From assembly GCA_030141605.1 (NCBI GenBank), contig JAQGDQ010000728.1, forward strand, positions 47,501 to 105,000: 57,500 nt of DNA, in the 5' to 3' direction. The number at the start of each line of letters is the position of its first letter. Position 1 is the first letter of the stretch. Of this stretch, positions 1 to 11,487 are shown in pieces. The DNA comes from Tubiluchus corallicola (taxonomy: Eukaryota > Priapulida > Priapulimorpha > Priapulimorphida > Tubiluchidae). The notes beneath the pieces were generated by a model. The model made no database searches, was not told the origin of the DNA, and saw nothing but the letters and a program-made list of their open reading frames with translations. A program made the position numbers and the translations under genes.

Positions 1-219
1 CAAATATTTTACCTAGTGCCTTGCCGAAAGACCATTAACAAAGTAATTCGCTGATATAAAGTTATAAATAAGAATTGCAAGCAAGAGTATAATTCCCCAA
101 AAAGGAACCTGAAACTAATTCGAAACTAATACATTGCAAAATGTATAAATTACTAACAATTTTTCTTCCATTTTTCAAGTGAGAGTGCTGCTAGCTCTCA
201 TAAACTTACTTTACGAATT

Positions 220-405
220 TCCTTGTGCCACTTTTACCTGACATTTTATCTGTGCCATTTTTACCTCACATTTTACACGTGCCACTTTTACCTGACACTT
301 TACATGTGCCATTTTTACCTGACATTTTGCATGTGCCATTTTACCTGACATTTTACATGTGCACTTTTTACCTGACATTTTACATGTGCCATTTTTACCG
401 TCTAC
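220..405. repeat. Minisatellite, about 27-bp unit, about 7 copies
   Basis: Repeats of TTTTACCTGACATTTTACAT plus GTGCCA. Indels in the later copies shift the frame, so the two short ORFs here are by-products. The flanks 1-219 and 406-784 are AT-rich with no gene I can support. Confidence 0.9.
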
Positions 406-784
406 TGATGAGTACTTAAAGGTTATCAGTTGCTCAAAAACTCAAGTGACATTGACGCCTTATTATGTGGTTCGCAAAATCCTCAATTTATACACATTAG
501 AGATGTTGTCATCTGCATATTTTAACTGTACAAAACATTTTATCCCACTTTAAAGGCACCGTGCATGATAAAAGAACGCGAACAGGATAAGTGCAAAATC
601 AAGAAAAAGCTGAATTTGCACTCAAAGCATTCTCTTTTCTTCTTACCGATTAGCTTTAAGTTTTGGAACAGTTAAGCCTGAAAGTGTTAAACAAGTCAGG
701 TGTACATAGAGGTTTATATAAAAACAATTTGTAGAGATGATATGTTAATGTACAATGTAATTTTCTTGCGAACGCCGTCTTAGT

Positions 785-2333
785 TTATGAAGACAAAATT
801 AAAAGTAAAATAAATACAAATGTTAGTAAAGTTAATAAAGGAAAAACTGAAATGAATACGATACTTAGTAAGGTTAATAAAATAAAAACTGAAGTAAATA
901 CAAAACTTAGCAAGGTTAGTAAAATAAAAACTGAAATGAATACAAAACTTAGTAAGGTTAAGAAAATAAAAACTGAAATGAATACAAAACTTAGTAAGGT
1001 TAAGAAAATAAAAACTGAAATGAATACAAAACTTAGTAAGGTTAGTAAAATAAAAACTGAAATGAATACAAAACTTAGTAAGGTTAAGAAAATAAAAACT
1101 GAAATGAGTACAAAACTTAGCAAGGTCAGTAAAATAAAAACTGAAATGAATACAAAACTTAGTAAGGTTAAGAAAATAAAAACTGAAATGAATACAAAAC
1201 TTAGCAAGGTTAGTAAAATAAAAACTGAAATGAATACAAAACTTAGTAAGGTTAAGAAAATAAAAACTGAAATGAGTACAAAACTTAGCAAGGTTAATAA
1301 AATAAAAACTGAAATGACTGCAAAACTTAGTAAAGTTAATAAAATAAAAACTGAAGTACTACAAAACTTAGTAAGGTTAGTAAAATAAAAACTGAAATGA
1401 ATACAAAACTTAGTAAGGTTAATAAAATAAAAACTGAAATGAACACAAAACTTAGTAAGGTTAATAAAATAAAAACTGAAATGAGTACAAAACTTAGTAA
1501 GGTTAGTAAAATAAAAACTGAAATGAATACAAAACTTAGTAAGGTTAATAAAATAAAAACTGAAGTACTACAAAACTTAGTAAGGTTAATAAAATAAAAA
1601 CTGAAATGAATACAAAACTTAGTAAGGTTAAGAAAATAAAAACTGAAATGAATACAAAACTTAGTAAGGTTAGTAAAATAAAAACTGAAATGAATACAAA
1701 ACTTAGTAAGGTTAAGAAAATAAAAACTGAAATGAATACAAAACTTAGTAAGGTTAATAAAATAAAAACTGAAATGAATACAAAACTTAGTAAGGTTAAT
1801 AAAATAAAAACTGAAATGAGTACAAAATTTAGCAAGGTTAATAAAATAAAAACTGAAATGACTGCAAAACTTAGTAAAGTTAATAAAATAAAAACTGAAG
1901 TACTACAAAACTTAGTAAGGTTAGTAAAATAAAAACTGAAATGAATACAAAACTTAGTAAGGTTAGTAAAATAAAAACTGAAATGAATACAAAACTTAGT
2001 AAGGTTAGTAAAATAAAAACTGAAATGAATACAAAACTTAGTAAGGTTAAGAAAATAAAAACTGAAATGAATACAAAACTTAGCAAGGTTAATAAAATAA
2101 AAACTGAAATGAATACAAAACTTAGTAACGTTAAGAAAATAAAAACTGAAATGAATACAAAACTTAGCAAGGTTAATAAAATTAAAACTGAAATGACTGC
2201 AAAACTTAGTAAGGTTAGTAAAATTAAAACTGAAATGACTACAAAACTTAGCAAGGTTAATAAAATAAAAACTCAAATAAACACAAAACTTATTAATCAA
2301 ATAAAAATTGAAAGTTTATTACCAACTACATAG
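785..2333. repeat. Minisatellite, 42-bp unit, about 36 copies, with higher-order pattern
   Basis: The unit begins AATACAAAACTTAGTAAGGT and ends AAAACTGAAATG. On the plus strand it reads as a 14-residue unit, MNTKLSKV(K/N/S)KIKTE, open over 852-1388, 1397-1597, 1606-1932 and 1941-2333. Frames break where a variant unit (GAAGTACTACAAAAC) lacks one base. Blocks around 1313-1396 and 1857-1940 are the same, 544 bp apart, indicating higher-order duplication of about 13 units. The ninth residue varies freely, so translation is not supported. Confidence 0.92.
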
Positions 2334-3290
2334 TGACTTACCTATTTACCTTCAACGTTTTTTTCAAAAGACTGATGCAAGACGGACGCGTTCACATGAT
2401 TTTATACTAACCTTCCACTTTTGTATGTCTAGCCTACATGCCAGTATCGTGAAAATATTTACAAAATAATAAACGTTTAGTCACTACATGCCAAGTGAAA
2501 TAAGTAAACATTAATAAAAACAGTTTAAACGTCCTAGTTAGGCCTACACTATAGCTATTCGTTTTTTTTCTGTTTGTCTGTTTGTTCTTCCTGGCTAATT
2601 TAAGAACATTTTTGCGGAACTTCGCCGTTTAGGTATAGGATTAAGTTTGTCGGGCAAAGATGTGCATGTCATTAAATCAGTAAGTTACATACGTGATTAT
2701 GAAATTATTATGGATTCATATTTTAGTGTAGGAATAGCATAATTAGCTTTCGTATGTATAAGTTACAAGTTATAAGTTTATTTATTTCCACTCTGCATCT
2801 AACAGTTATAATAAATATACAGATAATTTCCCACTGAAGTAAATATAAATATAAATACAGTATTATCCAGAAATTACAAGAGATTCTTATGCAGCCTATA
2901 CAAGTGCAAATTACATTACAGAATAATTTTGATGCATACAGTTTGAGCCTAAAAGCATAGCTTGACAGGCCAAACTGTACGTGGAAATCTTAAAGAAATG
3001 ATTAATAATTGAAATAATAATAATATATACATAAAAGTGGGGGTGAATGAAAGATGAAATGGAGCGAGAACTAAGAAAAACTGTTATCATGATTATAAAG
3101 TGTTCAGTAACCTGTTGAGCATAGTCACGTTTTATTAAAATTACTGTAGAAAAAGAATGCAGGTGATTACCATTATCAAACGGTGTTACTCTCAATACCT
3201 TTGAAATATTTCTTTTCTGACGGTTTTTTTTTAATCCAATGTGCTTTGCGGTCTGAGATGAACTCCATATCCAATGAAGCAAAATGAACT
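2334..3290. other. AT-rich intergenic stretch, nothing identified
   Basis: No convincing exon, RNA gene or repeat structure was seen between the 42-bp and 56-bp arrays. Confidence 0.5.
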
Positions 3291-3295
3291 CCTGT

Positions 3296-3525
3296 ATAAT
3301 GCCACGCGTGCCATTTTGGCCGCCAATATTGGGAAGCTGATCTATACTGACATAATGCCACGCGTGCCATTTTGGCCGCCAATATTGGGAAGCTGATCTA
3401 AACTGACATAATGCCACGCATGCCATTTTGGCCGCCAATATTGGGAAGCTGATCTAAACTGACATAATGCCACGCATGCCATTTTGGCCGCCGATATTTG
3501 GAAGCTGATCTAAACTGGCATAGCC
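3296..3525. repeat. Tandem repeat, 56-bp unit, 4 copies
   Basis: The unit contains GCGTGCCATTTTGGCCGCCA and ATATTGGGAAGCTGATC. The copies are regularly 56 bp apart and differ at one to three bases, with the last copy more diverged. The short minus ORFs here only translate the repeat. Confidence 0.9.
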
Positions 3526-3599
3526 CAAAAATTACCTAAGAGCCGGCCGTGCAACCACATTTGTGGTATGCTATAGTACACGGAGTGCATAATTTTTTA

Positions 3600-3650
3600 A
3601 TACATTTTGACTGCTATTTGGGTTGCCTTAACCACTCTGCCACCCGTACT
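3600..3650 (-). repeat. Possible tRNA-derived SINE head
   Basis: The minus strand reads GGTGGCAGAGTGGTTAAGGC, which resembles a tRNA A-box region. No B box or cloverleaf follows, so at best a remnant. Confidence 0.3.
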
Positions 3651-4140
3651 GACCCAAAAGAGCTCTCATACTTTGTGTATTGAAAGAGGGAGGTACGTTC
3701 AACGTAGAAAAATCCAGGCTGAGAATCGTATAATTATGCTCATACTATTTAAGAATTGAAATCGAAGACGAATTACACTTTGTTATAAAATGCTCATATT
3801 AGAATGATCTTAGAGAAAATTATATAATCAATGTAATTAAAACCAGAATTTTTCTTAATAGAAGATGCTGATAAATTTTTCTTCTTGATGGGAAGTAATG
3901 ATTTAGAAGTAATTAAGATATTTATTGATTATGTTGAAAAAGTGTTTTTAAGACATGATGAACAATGTACTATGTAATGATCTTATCATTGAAAATGAGG
4001 CCTAATAAATGACGATTTATTTTAAATATTAAATCATTAAACTTTTCATTTAAATAACTAACAGGAAGATTTCATAATATTTGTTTTATCAGTAATTGTT
4101 TTGTTTGTCTGCAGTGCCATTATATTTGAAAAGAATGAGA

Positions 4141-4173
<33 letters not shown>

Positions 4174-4243
4174 GGTGGTGTTGGTGGTTGTTGTTGTTGT
4201 TGTTGTTGTTGTCGTCGTCGTCGTCGTCGTTGTTGTTGTATTA
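4141..4243. repeat. Compound triplet microsatellite (GTT/GGT/GTC)
   Basis: Runs of GTT, GGT, TTG and GTC in series. The poly-Cys, poly-Trp and poly-Gln ORFs across it are artefacts. Between here and 4632 is only the downstream flank of the unrecognised gene. Confidence 0.95.
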
Positions 4244-4632
4244 TTTTATTTCTTGTATTGTATGTATTTTTGACACTAACAAATATAAATATGAATACAT
4301 ATAGATTCTGCACTCAAACACAGTTCTTGGTGTGATGTGGACAGTTCATGTAGATTATAACGTATAAAACAAATGTGTATAATTTCCCGAATCTCTTTTA
4401 TTTGCAGAAAATGGTTAAAATCTCGGAAAAATCCAAATTCAGTTTAAACCACTTTCAAATCACTTACGCATCTTTGTGTTAAGCTTTTGCTTCTGTAAAT
4501 TACAACAATTAATATATTTACGCGTATTTATCTGTTGTAAAAATACCCTAGCTGATTGCGTTTTTAAATCTGTTTGATATAAAGATAAAAATGATAAAAA
4601 ATAATAAATCATCGTCATCATCACGTTTCTCG

Positions 4633-5784
4633 TTAACAGTTTGTTTTGCGTTCAAAGATTTTTGATCTGATGGCACGAAGTTTTGAATGGCTGCGCTTCC
4701 TTTCAGCTAGATGGTCCTTCGACTTTTCGTTTGTCATTCTAGATGCTTCTGCCATTTCTTCCAGACGTCGGAGTTCCTCTGACTCATATATGTTCTTAAC
4801 ATGTATAGGTGATTTCTCGCTGCTTCCGGAGCTGTTGCTGATGATATCGTCTTGATGCTGAGGTTGTTTGTCTTTCTGTCCTTGTGCCATGGACATCATT
4901 TCTTCAAACTCCAATCTGCTGTACACATTAGCACTAGCACGTCTGTCGTAGGCTGCCCAATAAAACTGATCAGGCTGAGTTTTCGGTTTGGATTCACTGA
5001 CATCAGATACGCTAGAAAGAGGTGCTTCCTCGATGGCGTTCCCTACCGGTGATCCTTCACACGTAGCTTCCTCAACTGCGTCTCCTGCATTCATACGTGC
5101 CCGCCTTGGAATCTCTATAGGTACGATGTCTTCTGACAGAGAAGACAAGGTCGACCTTCTCTCGCCAGAACCAAACTGCTTCTTCTGCATCAAGAGTGCC
5201 GGAGCATTTGGTGGCAATGGTGCATCGTTAATGTCTGTCTTCTTTTCTGGAACTGTTTTCGCTGTGTCGCTTTTAACTTTCACTGATGTCAAGCTCAACT
5301 TCAACGTTTCAACAGTGGATTTGCTTTCGATTTTGTTTATTTCCACGTCACTTTTCACTCCGCCGAGCTCAGTTGTGTCACTGGCTTCAAGAGATACGTT
5401 GGCATTGTCTTTTCTGTCTTGCGTAACGTCAAACTCAGGTGTTTTTTCAGCGTGGTTGACTTTAGCATCGTACGCTTCAGCAGCTGCAATGACGTCATAG
5501 GAATCAATACCCTTGTTGCATAAAATCGATATTTCATCGGGATCAGGTTTTTCTGCATTTTCAAACTCTTTCTCGTTTTCTTTTAAAGGGTCTTCTATTT
5601 CTCGAGTTATCACATCTTCTAGACACTCATCTACAAAGATGTAACTTGAGCTTATTGCACAACAGTTGTTCTCGTTTAAATTCTTTTTCATGTTTTGATC
5701 CGTGCACGTAGTTGGTTCAGTAGCTGCTTGAGTGAAATCAGAATTATGCTTTTGTTCATTCCGAAAAACTGGTTCATCTGACAC
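4633..5784 (-). CDS. Unrecognised gene, terminal exon 3 (residues 104-486)
   Basis: The acceptor ctttctctttcag/GTG opens 383 codons to a TAA at 4633. Composition is acidic and Ser-rich in the middle (for example VSLEASDTTELGGVKSDVE) with RSTLSSLSED and basic patches, ending ERKTNC. It is too long and even in codon use to be a chance ORF in this AT-rich DNA. Confidence 0.75.
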   Translation of the reverse strand: MSDEPVFRNEQKHNSDFTQAATEPTTCTDQNMKKNLNENNCCAISSSYIFVDECLEDVITREIEDPLKENEKEFENAEKPDPDEISILCNKGIDSYDVIAAAEAYDAKVNHAEKTPEFDVTQDRKDNANVSLEASDTTELGGVKSDVEINKIESKSTVETLKLSLTSVKVKSDTAKTVPEKKTDINDAPLPPNAPALLMQKKQFGSGERRSTLSSLSEDIVPIEIPRRARMNAGDAVEEATCEGSPVGNAIEEAPLSSVSDVSESKPKTQPDQFYWAAYDRRASANVYSRLEFEEMMSMAQGQKDKQPQHQDDIISNSSGSSEKSPIHVKNIYESEELRRLEEMAEASRMTNEKSKDHLAERKRSHSKLRAIRSKIFERKTNC

Positions 5785-6001
5785 CTGAAAGAGAAAGAGA
5801 ATTACGTTGTTATGCTTATTTTTCAACTCACAGTAACTTCGGAGTAAACAAATCAATGTACTTGAAAAGAGGGTTTCTGAATATAACAGCTCTAGTTGCT
5901 GTTGCTGTAACTTTGGTAGTCATCGTCGTCGTCGTCCTCGTTGCTCTTGTTGTTGTAGTTGTTGTTGTTGTTGTTGTTGTTGTTGTTGCTGCTGCTGCTA
6001 C

Positions 6002-6046
<45 letters not shown>

Positions 6047-6175
6047 AACTTTGGTTGTCGTCGTCATCGTCGTTGCTATTGTTGTTGTTGTTGTCGTTGT
6101 TGTTGTTGCTCTCGTTGCTGTCGTTGTTGTAGTTGTTGTCATTGTTGTCGTTGTTGTCGTTGTTGTCGTTGTTGT

Positions 6176-6212
<37 letters not shown>

Positions 6213-6272
6213 GATGCTGCTGCTGCTGTTGCTGTTGCTGTAACTTTGTTGTTGTTGTTGGTGTTGCTATTG

Positions 6273-6303
<31 letters not shown>

Positions 6304-9300
6304 AGTTATTTTTGTCGCTGTCGTCATTGCCTCGTGATTCATTAAACATTATTTGTTTATAATAAATATTACAGACGATACGTGATGTAAGTGTGAAGGA
6401 AATCCATCACCACTACCTGCCTCATATAGCAAGATTCAAGCTGCGGATCTTCTAGGCCTGTTCTTATATTCTCTAAGATTAAAATCAAGGTAAAATTCCA
6501 TCTCGAACAATTTACTTACATCAGTTAAACTCCAGCCTTGATCAGCTGTTCCATATTTGCTGCGCACAACTGCAAATAAAACCAGAAAAATTATTTTAAA
6601 TACCTTCATAGGTTTCCACAAATTTCCACAAAAATTAGCACCAAAGGAACGAAACTGTATTGATACAATGTAAGCTCATTTCAGGTATTATTATCGACAA
6701 ATTTTAAATCATAATAATATCGATAAAAAGCTTAGATTGACTAGACATTTTTGTACCATAACTGTAAGGAGCACAATCTCCGGAAATGCTGCTGTTACAA
6801 CGTGCATCTATTACCGTCTCTCTTAAAGGTAAGAAAACAGGAATTTTAAACTATATATCAAAAAACTTTCTATACAAAGTTACATTGCTTAGCATTACGC
6901 TTGGCAGTTTAAAAGACTTGTGTTATTGAAGATAAAAACTCTTAATAATCTAATATATTCGTGCTGTTATGTAAAACGGTACTGCATCGCCATCCCAGTG
7001 TGCACCACTGATTCACCAAAAAAACGCATTGATTTTATTGACAATGTAAGGTCATGATTATTTATTGACTATGCGCACATATCTGAAATAACATGCTGTA
7101 TGCTAGCGTCTGCTGCTGGGTAGGAAAGCACTGTTTCTATCACAGTAATAATTGCCACGTGCTTACCGTGTACCATCATATTCTTGGATATGATAAAGCG
7201 TAAACTTAGCGTGTGTGCTTAAACAAAAATTATTTAATAATGGACGCTTTGCTTCGTAAAGAAATTAGTTCTGTGATTATAAGTGAACTACAACAGCTTA
7301 ATTTTTCACAGTTGTCTCTCCATGAGAAAGTTGCAGTTAAGAAAAGTGGCCGTTCAACACCCGATACTCAAATATAACTACAACATTAAAATTACATGTG
7401 TCTGTTACATTTTAAACAGTATTGAAGTAATGGCTAAAAATTTTCTGAAGCAGCACCCCCCCTAATTTTAGCTGCGAGCCGCCACTGACCTCCCCGTTCA
7501 GTGAAATTGTGTAACTTACCAAATACAAACAAACCTACTCTAAAGTGTTTATCAAGATTTTGAAGACTAGATAGAAATTTTATCGAATCTATAAAATTTA
7601 TTAAGAGTTTAAACATTCTTACCATGCCTTTGCGGTTTTGCTTTAAACACGTAACTTGAGTTGCAAATTCGTGTCCTGCAAATAGTTTTATGCTTTAGCG
7701 TAAAATTGTAGACGAAATTTTTATAAGTTTGTTTTATTACAACTATAACGTTCAATTACGTCAGTACTATACTAATCACGTCACGTAATCAAGAATTAAT
7801 TGAAAAACAGTCTGTGTTGTTGAAAATAACTAAAATTCATTAGTAAGACAAGGAAGCTTTCACAGCAAAACATGCGTTGCAGAAGTATTTGGTCTTCCAT
7901 GTCTATAACAGGCGATAACTAGTAAAAAAACACGTTAAATTGAAAATAATGTAAAAATAATGTAGCACAATTTTAAAGTAAAACCAGATCTAATCTTAAT
8001 TTACTTGTTAAAACAATCTACTCTTTAAAATATTGAAATAAAACATACTATTTTTTCAAAAATGAGTTACGTGAAAGAATTATTAACACAATTTTGCGTT
8101 CGCGCCACGAGTTCCTCACTGTTACATGCATTTCACCATTCGCTAGTTAGACTGGCAGTAGCACCTGCATTTCAGAAACGCATTGCAGAAAAACAGTTGC
8201 TGTACCTCTCAGTTCAGATGTGTCAGTTTGTGACGAAGTACCATGTTCGACAGCTCATCTGTGAGTACAGCGGTAAATTTGAAATTTGAATTTTTATCTT
8301 AAAACATGCCTAGTTTTAGTACAACGCACTGAATATCTTACAGTGGCACTTTGCTTCAATTTTCGCTTTCGCATACACGTGCAAGACGCTCATGGAATAT
8401 TTTTGATGTTGAAAATTAAGTTAGTTTGTGATGTCATCAATAGTTGGGCTCGCCAGCCGTTAATTAAGTTTTTAATCTATTATTTAATTATCAGAAACGC
8501 TTTTGCAGTATTAATTGTGTTAAAATGTATACTTTTTATCGGACTTGAAAATTGGGTAGTATACGATAAGTCATCTTGTCTTCCTTTACGAATACAAACT
8601 TCCATATTATACTGGATTAACGTATTTACCTGACGCAGACGAATATCAAGACGATTAGTAGGATTATGAACAAAGCTGCCAAAGCCACGCAACTGAATGT
8701 AATCACGTTATCAGGCTCAACCTCCAAGGTTATAATTTTGCCTAAAAAGACGAAGAAATTGAATAGGACAATTTATTTGTTTACTATGTTTGTCTGTAAG
8801 TCTGTTGCTCATGACAATAGTAATTTGCCCTGAAATGTTCTAAGTTGCCTATATTACAAATTTGTTCAATAGAAGTGCAAACTACATAATTGCGTAATAA
8901 TTGCGCATAATTGACTACATAATTGCGTAAAATTATGTAAGATATAAACTATCAAAATTTATTAAAAATCAAACTATTTACACTTATAGATCTACGTGTT
9001 TATGCCTGTATTTATATTTATACGTATTTTTATTCTATATAACATACAGAGTGTCAGCCTCGCTATACATAATCACAAGTAGGTGTAAACGCATTTTTTA
9101 ATACGTTAAGCATTATTATATTTTCTTTAGTTTGTTTGTAGGATCTGTAATAAGCCAATTTATTTTTATCGAATTTATGCAATTCGTTATAAGTGGGTAA
9201 AACGTTTAATAATCAGAAAGTTCTGTGGTGTTGACTCATATTTGCTGCGAAGTTTAGTAACTAAAGTTTAATTTACAGTTCTTTTTCAGCTTTTAAGAGT

Positions 9301-10234
9301 TATTTATTTCTTAACCAATCTATTTTCTTGCACAGGGAATCCAAGTGTAATCTGACTGCTTACATGTCATTCAGCTATCTGAAAGCTTTTGAAGTTAAAT
9401 GTTGTATGCTCTATATACAACATATATAAACGTTATATACAATAATATAATAATGTGTGATATCGTACTACATAATATGAAATCAGGCCTGTGATAATCA
9501 TATCGCGTGTCTTGCATAAAAGTTACAATACGGCAGTAAATTAACATTAGGATCAACTACACGAGAATCCAGAGCATTCCACGTGCATTAGAACTCTGTT
9601 AGCATATGAAAATTTTGAGGCGTTTAACATCGCAAAAGACATGAATAGTTTAAAGTTGTGACCACGCAAGTGATAGGTTGAAGCATACAGGAAAATAATC
9701 ATCAAAATGAAAACTCATCATTTTATTACAAATTTTGTATGCCATTTTAAGATAAGAGACAAAGCGTCTTAATTCGGGAGACTGCTATTTGAATTCAGAT
9801 AGCCTATCTAAGCAAGAAACATAATTAAACTGACACCATTAGTACAACCTACGGGAAAAATATCTCTGGGCTTTTTCTTTTTCTTTAGAAAATTACCAAC
9901 ATTGGTTCTAGAATATAGATAAATACCGTTGATACTAGTGAATGAATTAATCTAGGATGTAAGGTTTAGGCTTACCATGTTTAGGATGTTTATTGACAGG
10001 CACTGGTGGAAATTGTGGTTCGCTAGTACTTTTTTCTTGAGGAAGCTCATCAAAGTCCTCTTTATCGTCTCTTCTTTGCGCCTGAAGAACGTCTATAACA
10101 TCCGATTCGCGTGAGACATCGGGATATTTGAGATGATTTTTAACTTTGAATTTTTCAATGCTTCTGACGTGACAGCAAGCGCACCATAGGATGAAAATAG
10201 GAAATATTGTTTCTACGAAGCTTTGTAAGAGCAT
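4633..10234 (-). CDS. Unrecognised gene: 486-residue protein with N-terminal hydrophobic segment and acidic disordered tail (3 exons)
   Basis: Exons 9976-10234, 6520-6569 and 4633-5784 join in perfect phase (1, then 0) at consensus GT-AG sites to give 486 residues. Residues about 8-24 are hydrophobic (ETIFPIFILWCACCHV), either a signal peptide or a signal anchor. The rest is acidic and rich in Ser/Glu/Lys, with a PLPPNAPALL proline motif near the middle and a basic, helix-prone C-terminus (LRRLEEMAEASR, then RKRSHSKLRAIRSKIFERK). Low complexity and the lack of a fold pattern suggest a largely disordered region. The start ATG has A at -3. I recognise no family. Exact splice agreement and ordinary residue usage argue that it is real; a further upstream exon is possible. 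Confidence 0.7.
5895..6305. repeat. Compound TTG/CTG triplet tract, about 400 bp, in an intron
   Basis: Almost pure GTT, GTC and GCT/CTG triplets, inside the intron 5785-6519 of the unrecognised gene. A TTGCTGTAACTTTGGT-like motif recurs in it at about 5904, 6043 and 6236, showing internal duplication. The poly-Val and poly-Thr ORFs are by-products. Confidence 0.93.
6520..6569 (-). CDS. Unrecognised gene, exon 2 (residues 87-103)
   Basis: A 50-bp exon between tttatttgcag and gtaagt. It completes a Val codon from exon 1 and encodes VRSKYGTADQGWSLTD, ending in phase 0. Confidence 0.7.
6815..7070 (+). repeat. Dispersed repeat family A, copy 1
   Basis: Shares its sequence with 26085-26320 plus 26700-26890 and with 36640-37075: the series AACTTTC..ACAAAGTTA, then ACTGCATC.CCATCCCAGT, then CACTGATTCACCAAAA. 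Class unknown. It contains the 37-bp segment that matches the 18.5-kb minisatellite. Confidence 0.75.
7075..7487 (-). mobile_element. Truncated hAT-type MITE, GGCGGCTCG family
   Basis: Reverse-complement copy of 21728-22291. It retains the end reading CGAGCCGCCACTG (7475-7487) but lacks the opposite terminus, merging into repeat A. Confidence 0.75.
7975..8640 (-). repeat. Dispersed repeat family C, copy 1
   Basis: Reverse complement of 43850-44535 and 47415-47895, sharing GTTCAGATGTGTCAGTTTGT and the AAATGTATACTTTTTATCGG segment. Family unknown; no coding region. The two ORFs inside it are not conserved among copies. Confidence 0.75.
8820..9100 (+). repeat. Unnamed dispersed repeat, paired with 10485-11350
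   Basis: Segments such as TATTCTATATAACATACAGA and GTTGCCTATATT recur in order at 10485-10640 and 11215-11350, where they are separated by extra sequence. It lies in the first intron of the unrecognised gene. From 9101 to 9975 nothing else was identified. Confidence 0.6.
9976..10234 (-). CDS. Unrecognised gene, exon 1 (residues 1-86 plus split codon)
   Basis: ATG at 10232-10234, hydrophobic stretch, then a charged and Pro-rich segment (PQFPPVPVNKHPKH). The donor CATG/gtaagc leaves phase 1. Reading on without splicing reaches a stop at 9947, giving a 95-residue ORF, but the donor is strong and fits exon 2 exactly. Confidence 0.68.
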
Positions 10235-10484
10235 ATTTTTCTCCTTGCTTTCGAGTTTGTAGTAAAAGTTCTGCGCGCTTTTTGCTATGGTGCTTGGTTA
10301 CTAACAGCAACATTTATGAATTTTTCTGACGTCAGATAACAGATATGCAAAGAGTAGTGTAGTTACAGTAACTCCTGACAACAGTTAGATATCTCCATTA
10401 CCGCTTTAATCTATAAGGATTGATTTTCCATAGGCCTAGGAATACAGGGAGGAAATTTCACAAGAGGTTCATAAGTAATTTACC

Positions 10485-11350
10485 CTGAAACTTTTCTAAT
10501 TTGCCTATATTGTGAGTGATTTCAAAATAAGTGCAAAAAACGGACTACATCTGTCGCTTATTGCATCGAGTACGCGATTGTAGTATTATGTAATCCATTT
10601 AATTGTCAGTCTACTACACTAAAGTAGTGAATTAGTCTATGCTGCCATCTACAGTCGTTGTTTTACTCTAATTATACAAAGTTTGTTAGAGATTGATTTT
10701 TGTTTCTAAATATTATTTCGTTTTGCTTTGATAGATATTCATTAATCAGTGTAATTAGATTGTTAATTTCATGCTTTAATTCTGGTTTATATCTCTTATT
10801 CAAGTTTAAATAGAGAAAAATTATAACATTATAACACAGCTTTCTGTAAACCAATAATCTTTATTCTACTATCAAAGAAGCCAAGTAGACTTTGATTTTG
10901 GTTTGACTAGTAGTCTGTAGAGTATAGGTGACCTTTCCATTTATGGTCTGTATGCATGAATGTGATGTACCTTCCAATAGGAACTTGTATGTCTGGTCAT
11001 GTGATTACAGCTTTATTCTCTCATTCATGCAAGTTTCAGTTGATCGAGAGACAGCATTGAGAAAGGAAGGAAATTTTCTACTGTTAAATATCATATTGCT
11101 AACTTTATGACTGTTTGTTCAATCTTGTGATTGAGGTGAACATTGTCTACGTTTTCCAAAAAATGATTGCAAATTTCTACATCATCTTTATGTAAGGTAT
11201 GGAGTGAGAAAAGACATTAAGAAACAAAATATTTACACATATAGGTCTACATGCTTGTGCTTATTTATATTTTTATTCAATATAACATACAAAGAGTGTT
11301 AGAAAATGACAGCCTCGTTTTACATAAAAGTAAATACAGATATAAACGGT
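10485..11350 (+). repeat. Second copy of the 8.8-kb dispersed repeat, expanded
   Basis: Its ends match 8820-8940 and 8940-9100, with about 550 bp of unrelated sequence between. It lies upstream of the unrecognised gene's first exon. No promoter elements were recognised in 10235-10485. Confidence 0.55.
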
Positions 11351-11487
11351 CAAACCAGTTTCTGTAGGCGCTTTTTACACAGTATTTTACAGGCGACTAC
11401 TAATACATTCTGTGAACTATGAACTATGAATTTTATTTCACACATCAAAAAATACAATATCAAACACATTAATAAATTTTAAATAAA

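Noticed and set aside
785-2300. Minus-strand ORFs rich in Phe/Leu/Ile over the 42-bp array
   Set aside because: Reverse reading of the same satellite; no start, splice or composition evidence.
5828-6362. Long poly-Val (plus) and poly-Thr (minus) ORFs
   Set aside because: Both are translations of the intronic triplet tract.
8062-8633. 75- and 115-codon plus-strand ORFs
   Set aside because: They lie in dispersed repeat C and are broken in the other copies.
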